Shown here: positions 6,520 through 9,983 of the stretch, piece by piece
Position numbering within the stretch: the first letter of the stretch is position 1
Layout: each line of letters opens with the position of its first letter
Assembly (NCBI GenBank): GCA_028290165.1
Contig: JAQGKJ010000517.1
Coordinates: forward strand, 1-9,983
DNA from: Bradyrhizobium sp.
Lineage (GTDB): Bacteria > Pseudomonadota > Alphaproteobacteria > Rhizobiales > Xanthobacteraceae
DNA length: 9,983 nucleotides
Direction: 5' to 3'
Translations under genes and position numbers: made by a program
Notes under the pieces: model-generated
What the model was told of the DNA's origin: nothing
Database searches by the model: none
The model's input: only the letters and a program-made list of their open reading frames with translations

Positions 6520-6822
6520 GTGAGACGCGATCTGGCTAACAGGCTGCCGTTGACTGCTGCATTTGTCTTATCGATGTTTCTCCCCGGACTGACGGCGGCT
6601 CACGCGGCCGATCCCGGATTTTGCAAGCAATATGCCCAGGCCGCGCTCAACCAGGTGCGTGGCGGACTGGCCAATCCCCGCTGCGCCGGCGGCCTGCAAG
6701 GCGCTCGCTGGTCATCGGATTTCGCGGTCCACTATGAGTGGTGCCTCGGCGCCTCCTTCGGCGCCGCCGGCACCGAGCGGGATGCGAGGACGCAGTATTT
6801 GAGGGGCTGCACCGGCCGGTAA
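6520..6822 (+). CDS. Exported four-cysteine protein, conserved hypothetical
   Basis: This encodes a 100-residue protein starting at GTG 6520. A signal peptide (residues 1 to ~29, ending TAAHAA) is followed by a mature domain of about 70 residues with four cysteines (35, 55, 75, 97), probably two disulfides in the periplasm. The spacing FCKQYA...NPRC...GARWSSDFxVHYEWC...ERDAR..YLRGC matches a pattern I have seen in small rhizobial hypothetical proteins with no known role. GAGGGA lies 14 bases upstream of the GTG, which is rather far, but no better start exists in frame before the signal peptide. A terminator follows. Confidence 0.72.
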   Translation: MRRDLANRLPLTAAFVLSMFLPGLTAAHAADPGFCKQYAQAALNQVRGGLANPRCAGGLQGARWSSDFAVHYEWCLGASFGAAGTERDARTQYLRGCTGR

Positions 6823-6834
6823 CGGCGTGCGCGA

Positions 6835-6861
6835 AAAAGGGCGGCATGCCGCCGCCCTTTT
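6835..6861. terminator. Bidirectional rho-independent terminator
   Basis: A perfect 11-bp stem (6835-6845 with 6851-6861) has the loop ATGCC. An A run is on the left side and a T run on the right, so it can terminate both the four-cysteine gene ending at 6822 and the convergent gene ending at 6883. Confidence 0.88.
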
Positions 6862-6882
6862 CGTTGTCGTCAGATCCAGGCC

Positions 6883-7407
6883 TTACTGGCAGGGGTGCCG
6901 CCGACCGTCTTCACCCTTGAACCAGGTGCCGGGCTGACAGACGAAGCCGTTAAGCGCGGCATCATTCTGCGGGGCATAGCCCTGACGCGGTCCGCCGCGA
7001 TAGCTGTTGTTGTAGGAGCCGTAGGAACCGTCGTTGTAGTAGGCGTATGAATTGTCGCGGAACGGCGCGGTCGCAATGGCGCCTGCGGTGCCGATTGCGC
7101 CGCCTACCACGCCGGCCGCGACGTCGGCGGGCCAGAAACCGGAATCATAGCGGCGATCCCACCGGTTGTCGTTCCAGCTGCTGTCCCAGCCGTTGTTCCA
7201 GCTATCACTGTTCCGAGAGGCATTTCGAGCGGCGATCCGGCGCTGATAGTCGCCGGTGTAGGGATTTCCCGGTCCCTTGTTCTGGCAATTGGCGTTCGGA
7301 TAGAACTGCGCGCAATAGCCTGGATTGTAGATCACCTGCTGCGCCGCGGCGGGGCCTGCCAGCGCGGATGAGAGAACCGCGGCAGCGCCAAGAAGTGCGA
7401 ATTTCAT
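6883..7407 (-). CDS. Exported Tyr/Asn/Gly-rich protein with glycine-zipper segment
   Basis: This encodes a 174-residue protein. The start MKFALLGAAAVLSSALAG opens a signal peptide with likely cleavage after GPAAA (residue ~22), and AGAAGGGAG lies nine bases before the ATG at 7407. A longer frame to 7488 lacks a ribosome site and would mask the signal. The mature part has a Cys-containing start (PGYCAQFYPNANC), an Asn/Asp/Trp/Arg-rich middle, a hydrophobic glycine-rich stretch (AAGVVGGAIGTAGAIATAP, ~115-135) resembling a glycine zipper, a Tyr/Ser/Gly/Asn-rich region, and a conserved-looking tail (FVCQPGTWFKGEDGRRHPCQ). Similar tails occur in unstudied rhizobial exported proteins. Probable envelope protein; role unknown. 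Confidence 0.78.
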   Translation of the reverse strand: MKFALLGAAAVLSSALAGPAAAQQVIYNPGYCAQFYPNANCQNKGPGNPYTGDYQRRIAARNASRNSDSWNNGWDSSWNDNRWDRRYDSGFWPADVAAGVVGGAIGTAGAIATAPFRDNSYAYYNDGSYGSYNNSYRGGPRQGYAPQNDAALNGFVCQPGTWFKGEDGRRHPCQ

Positions 7408-7591
7408 CAAGGGTATCTCCCTTCTCGTGACGCAAACCCAAGCGCGCGCTCGAGCGGACGTTCCAATCTTTCTCTCGCGCCGATTCAAACAGATGTGATG
7501 TTCCCGAGGGCCATTCGCGGCGGGAATTGAATCGGGGTTGCGCAGGGTTCAAGCCGATGTGAAGCTCAGGTTCCAGAGATAGGCAGGACAC

Positions 7592-8302
7592 ATGTTTGGA
7601 ATTCTGGGGCTGGGATTTCTGCTCGGCATGCAGCACGCGCTCGAGGCGGACCATATCGCGGCGGTGTCATCGATCGCCGCGCGGCGAACCCATATTGGCG
7701 ACATCGTCAAGCACGGACTGACCTGGGGCCTCGGCCATACCCTGACCTTGTTTGTCTTTGCCGGCGCCGCGATCCTGCTTGGGCACGCCATCCCCGAGCA
7801 ACTCGCGCGCCCGCTGGAAACCGCGGTCGGCATCATGCTGGTTGGTCTCGGCACCCACGTATTGTGGCGGCTGTGGCGCGACCGCGTGCATTTCCACAGG
7901 CACGGCCACGGCGACGGCACCGTCCACATCCACGCCCACAGCCATGCTGGCGAAGCCGTATCCCATGCCCGCGCGCCCCACAGCCATGCGCCCCACACCC
8001 ATGAGCATAGCTTTCGCTGGCGCACGCTGCTGGTCGGACTGATGCACGGCATGGCCGGCTCGGCGGCGCTTCTGGTGCTCGCGGTATCACGGGCCTCCAG
8101 TCCTGTGGCCGGGCTCGGTTACATCGCGCTGTTCGGGATCGGATCGATGGTCGGGATGGGCGCGCTGTCGACGGTGATCGCGGTGCCGCTGGCGGTCTCC
8201 GCGCGCTGGCTGACCTGGGCCAACAGCAGCCTGCAGGGTGCTGTCGGCGTCATCACGACGGCCATCGGCGTCATGACGATTTACGAAACCGTCCTTGCGT
8301 AA
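7592..8302 (+). CDS. Nickel/cobalt-type membrane transporter (NiCoT/UreH-like) with His-rich loop
   Basis: This encodes a 236-residue inner-membrane protein with about six hydrophobic segments. The first segment has GMQHALEADHIAAV, the H-x4-D-H signature (His15, Asp20, His21) of nickel/cobalt permeases. TWGLGHTLTL with His49 follows, as in the second conserved family block. The second half has GLMHGMAGSAALLVLAVS. Between the halves lies a loop (residues 100-139) with 14 histidines in 40 residues, probably binding metal ions. The family includes UreH/HupE-like and NiCoT permeases that import Ni2+ or Co2+ for urease or hydrogenase, and some related members export. Direction and metal cannot be told here, and no urease or hydrogenase genes are in the window. 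The ATG follows GGCAGGA at close spacing. A terminator lies 80 bases after the stop. Confidence 0.85.
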   Translation: MFGILGLGFLLGMQHALEADHIAAVSSIAARRTHIGDIVKHGLTWGLGHTLTLFVFAGAAILLGHAIPEQLARPLETAVGIMLVGLGTHVLWRLWRDRVHFHRHGHGDGTVHIHAHSHAGEAVSHARAPHSHAPHTHEHSFRWRTLLVGLMHGMAGSAALLVLAVSRASSPVAGLGYIALFGIGSMVGMGALSTVIAVPLAVSARWLTWANSSLQGAVGVITTAIGVMTIYETVLA

Positions 8303-8381
8303 CAGCGCGGGCCCGGCGTTAACACTTCGATATCGCAATCGCTTGCAGTTGAGCGAGGCTAAATCCTAACGCATTAGGCTT

Positions 8382-8405
8382 ACCGGCAGTTTGGCTGCCG
8401 GTTTT
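8382..8405 (+). terminator. Rho-independent terminator of the transporter gene
   Basis: A perfect 8-bp stem (8382-8389 with 8395-8402), the loop TTTGG and a following TTTT. It separates the transporter from the exported-protein gene starting at 8462. A smaller inverted repeat, CCTAA/TTAGG, sits just before it. Confidence 0.8.
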
Positions 8406-8461
8406 AACCCTTACGCCCCGGCATTCGGTTAGGTTGCCCTGAGCAATCGGGACTCCAAGCC

Positions 8462-8947
8462 ATGCGCGGTGGGTTAGTACTGGCAATTTTGATCGGAACG
8501 ACAGCTGCGGCTCTGGCCGACAGCAGTCCTGTCCTTGTCATTCCCGGCCGTCCCGGAGTGCCCATCATCATTAACGGCGTCGACGCGTCCTATGCCGTGG
8601 TCGAAGGCGACTGGGGCCTTGCCAAGAACGAGCATTTCACGCCCACGGTCTATGGCGGCCGCCCCGTCGAGCCCGCGCCGAACGTCGGTCATTATTATCC
8701 GAGCGCCGGTCATCTGCCGGGCTACGGACGCCTCGAAATCGAACCGCCCGCCAACCGCCGGCTGCCGCAGCCGGCGGAGATCTATCATCAATCATGGTCG
8801 GCGCAATCCACCCCGCAGCCGGTGCAGCCCGAGGTACCCTTTTATCCGCCGCCGGTGATCTTCGCGCCGCAAGGAGGCGACATGCAGCAGGAATTTTCAG
8901 GCCCGCCGCAAGATCAGCATCGAAGACCACGGAAACTTCCACACTAG
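8462..8947 (+). CDS. Exported proline-rich hypothetical protein
   Basis: This encodes a 161-residue protein with a signal peptide (MRGGLVLAILIGTTAAALA, cleavage about residue 19). The mature N-terminal part, SPVLVIPGRPGVPIIINGVDASYAVVEGDWGL, looks structured. From residue ~60 it becomes rich in Pro, Gly, Tyr and Gln (PVEPAPNVGHYYPSAGHLPGYGRLEIEPP, later QPVQPEVPFYPPPV), probably extended or disordered. I recall similar 'PGRPGVPIIINGxDAS' proteins in Bradyrhizobium with no assigned role. It is followed after 37 bases by another exported-protein gene on the same strand without an intervening terminator, so the two may be co-transcribed. Confidence 0.8.
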   Translation: MRGGLVLAILIGTTAAALADSSPVLVIPGRPGVPIIINGVDASYAVVEGDWGLAKNEHFTPTVYGGRPVEPAPNVGHYYPSAGHLPGYGRLEIEPPANRRLPQPAEIYHQSWSAQSTPQPVQPEVPFYPPPVIFAPQGGDMQQEFSGPPQDQHRRPRKLPH

Positions 8948-8984
8948 AGCCATGCCAACAAAAACAGGTCCACAGGAGAGAGTA

Positions 8985-9464
8985 ATGCGTCAATTGATTT
9001 CAGGATTGGTAGCGGCAGTTGCCGTGATGACCGCGAGCGCCGTGCCCGCGATGGCGTGCGGAGGCGGACTGTTCCAGAGTTCGTGCTGCGGCCAGGCCTA
9101 TGTCGAGCCGTGCGCGCAGCCCCAGGTCTACGTTTCCCCCGCACCGACCTACAGCTATTCGGGCTGCAACACCGGTTGCGGCGGCGGCTGGGCCTATGAG
9201 CGGCTGCCCGATCCGGTGCACCAGTATTACTATGTGAACCAGGGCCCGACCTATTCCGGTCCCGGCAATTTCGCGCCCTATCCGACCTATGAGGAGAGCG
9301 CGCTGTCCGCCTATGAGGGCACCGGCGCCTACGGCTATCGCGCCCATCGGCACCACAGCTATCGCTACGGCTACGCGCCCCGCAGCCATCGCTATGGCTA
9401 CGCACCCCGTAGCTATGGCCCGCGCTACGGCTATCGCGAGCACACGCTGCGCCGCTACTACTGA
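8985..9464 (+). CDS. Exported Cys- and Tyr/Arg/Gly-rich protein with tandem nonapeptides
   Basis: This encodes a 159-residue protein. The ATG at 8985 is chosen for AGGAGAG immediately upstream and for the signal peptide MRQLISGLVAAVAVMTASAV (cleavage after PAMA, residue 24). A longer frame from 8952 is less likely. The mature start is cysteine-rich (CGGGLFQSSCCG, then Cys43, Cys61 and Cys65), the middle is Tyr/Pro-rich, and the C-terminal end has S(Y/H)RYGYAPR in tandem (27-bp DNA units 9357-9383 and 9384-9410), then a degenerate third unit and a basic tail. The Cys at mature position 1 recalls a lipoprotein, but the preceding PAMA is a poor lipobox. Probable envelope or surface protein; no function known. 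Confidence 0.8.
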   Translation: MRQLISGLVAAVAVMTASAVPAMACGGGLFQSSCCGQAYVEPCAQPQVYVSPAPTYSYSGCNTGCGGGWAYERLPDPVHQYYYVNQGPTYSGPGNFAPYPTYEESALSAYEGTGAYGYRAHRHHSYRYGYAPRSHRYGYAPRSYGPRYGYREHTLRRYY

Positions 9465-9475
9465 TCACCGCCTTT

Positions 9476-9526
9476 AATCCAAGATATCAACTAACCTAAG
9501 ACATCAGCGAACCTAAGACATCAACG
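9476..9526. repeat. Three 17-bp tandem repeats before a terminator
   Basis: Three consecutive 17-bp units fill the gap between the stop codon and the terminator. Units two (9493-9509) and three (9510-9526) match at 16 of 17 positions (AACCTAAGACATCA then RCG); unit one (9476-9492) is degenerate, about 12 of 17. The last unit merges into the terminator stem. Confidence 0.7.
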
Positions 9527-9561
9527 CCCGTTCGCATCCCGCGAGCGGGCGTTGGTTTTTT
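9522..9561 (+). terminator. Strong rho-independent terminator
   Basis: A 14-bp stem (9522-9535 with 9541-9554, one T-G pair) and the loop ATCCC are followed by six Ts (9556-9561). It ends the exported-protein transcript and lies ten bases before the end of the convergent methyltransferase gene. Confidence 0.9.
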
Positions 9562-9570
9562 CTCAAACGG

Positions 9571-9983
9571 TCAGCCCATCAGGCCGAGCCGGCTTGCGCC
9601 GATATAGAGCCCCAGCACCGCGGCGTTCGAAACGTTGAGGCTCTTGATTTCGCCGGGCATGTCGAGCCGCGCCACCACGCTGCAGGTCTCGCGCGTCAAT
9701 TGCCGCAGGCCCTTGCCTTCGGCGCCGAGCACCAGCGCCAGGGGCTGCCGCAACGCGACCGCGCCGAGATTTTCGCTGCCCTGGCTGTCGAGCCCGACGG
9801 TCATAAAACCCTGATCGTTCAGTTCGGTCAGCGCGCGGGCAAGATTTTGCACGGTGACCAGCGGCACCAACTCCAGCGCGCCGGAGGCGGATTTTGCCAG
9901 CACCCCGGTCGCCTCCGGTGAGTGACGCGCGGTGGTGACGATCGCCTTGACCGCGAACGCCGCCGCCGAGCGCATGATCGCGC
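9571..9983 (-). CDS. rlmB: SpoU-family rRNA 2'-O-methyltransferase (RlmB-like), C-terminal part
   Basis: The minus-strand frame runs off the right edge of the window, so only the last ~137 residues are present. It carries all three SpoU/SPOUT C-terminal motifs: AIMRSAAAF (motif 1, whose preceding Asn lies outside the window), LALVLGAEGKGLRQL (motif 2, the knotted AdoMet-binding region), and LDMPGEIKSLNVSNAAVLGLYI (motif 3, with the conserved Ser-Leu-Asn-Val-Ser). The family methylates ribose 2'-OH groups in structured RNA. The closest fit from motif wording is RlmB, which modifies G2251 of 23S rRNA using S-adenosylmethionine. The N-terminal substrate-binding domain is not in the window, so TrmH-like alternatives are not fully excluded. 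The ATG at 9975 is an internal Met, not the start. Confidence 0.9.
   Translation of the reverse strand, partial: AIMRSAAAFAVKAIVTTARHSPEATGVLAKSASGALELVPLVTVQNLARALTELNDQGFMTVGLDSQGSENLGAVALRQPLALVLGAEGKGLRQLTRETCSVVARLDMPGEIKSLNVSNAAVLGLYIGASRLGLMG

Noticed and set aside
7408..7591. GGAAC sequence near 7460 (minus strand) as a general-stress sigma-factor promoter for the exported protein gene
   Set aside because: At the required spacing the -10 would read CTTG rather than CGTT; insufficient.
7489..7591. Cobalamin or nickel riboswitch before the metal transporter
   Set aside because: The leader is only about 100 bp with no B12-box-like sequence or clear multi-stem fold.
9049..9063. Lipoprotein signal in the Cys-rich exported protein (Cys25 after PAMA)
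   Set aside because: The -3 position is Ala and the -2 is Met, a poor lipobox; ordinary signal-peptidase cleavage fits better.

Overview
The window looks like chromosomal DNA of a Bradyrhizobium/Rhodopseudomonas-type alphaproteobacterium (family Nitrobacteraceae). Reasons: high G+C, a rhizobial Omp25/Omp31-like surface barrel, several small exported proteins of kinds common in that family, and many purine-rich Shine-Dalgarno sites. The genus is inferred from sequence style; no search was run.

Layout, left to right: an outer-membrane beta-barrel gene ending in a strong terminator (64-828); a large membrane acyltransferase with a C-terminal SGNH esterase-like domain (966-2843); a 79-residue exported protein (3079-3318) convergent with an 84-residue acidic cytoplasmic protein (3381-3635, minus); a possible 35-residue membrane microprotein (3845-3952); then a two-gene operon of an SCP2-like protein (4049-4417) and an alpha/beta hydrolase (4414-5285) broken by a one-base deletion near 4989.

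The most unusual stretch is 5272-6342. An intact tRNA-Thr(UGU) lies on the minus strand at 6268-6342. An exact 21-bp copy of its 3' end lies 995 bp further left, in direct orientation, at 5272-5292. This is the arrangement left by an element that integrates at a tRNA 3' end. The roughly 1 kb between the copies is gene-poor. It holds the C-terminal remnant of a dienelactone-hydrolase-like gene, one small 63-residue gene with its own ribosome site, and two minus-strand terminators. No integrase was recognised. The stop codon of the broken hydrolase lies inside the left tRNA copy.

The right third (6520-9464) carries a 100-residue four-cysteine exported protein, a 174-residue exported protein on the minus strand, a nickel/cobalt-type transporter with a histidine-rich loop (7592-8302), and two further exported proteins rich in Pro or Tyr/Gly/Arg/Cys (8462-8947, 8985-9464). 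The last is followed by 17-bp tandem repeats and a strong terminator. The window ends inside an SpoU-family rRNA 2'-O-methyltransferase (RlmB-like) gene on the minus strand.

Most of the window is ordinary housekeeping and envelope gene content. I see no defence system, CRISPR array, insertion sequence or clear new multi-gene system. The tRNA-flanked scar is the best lead.
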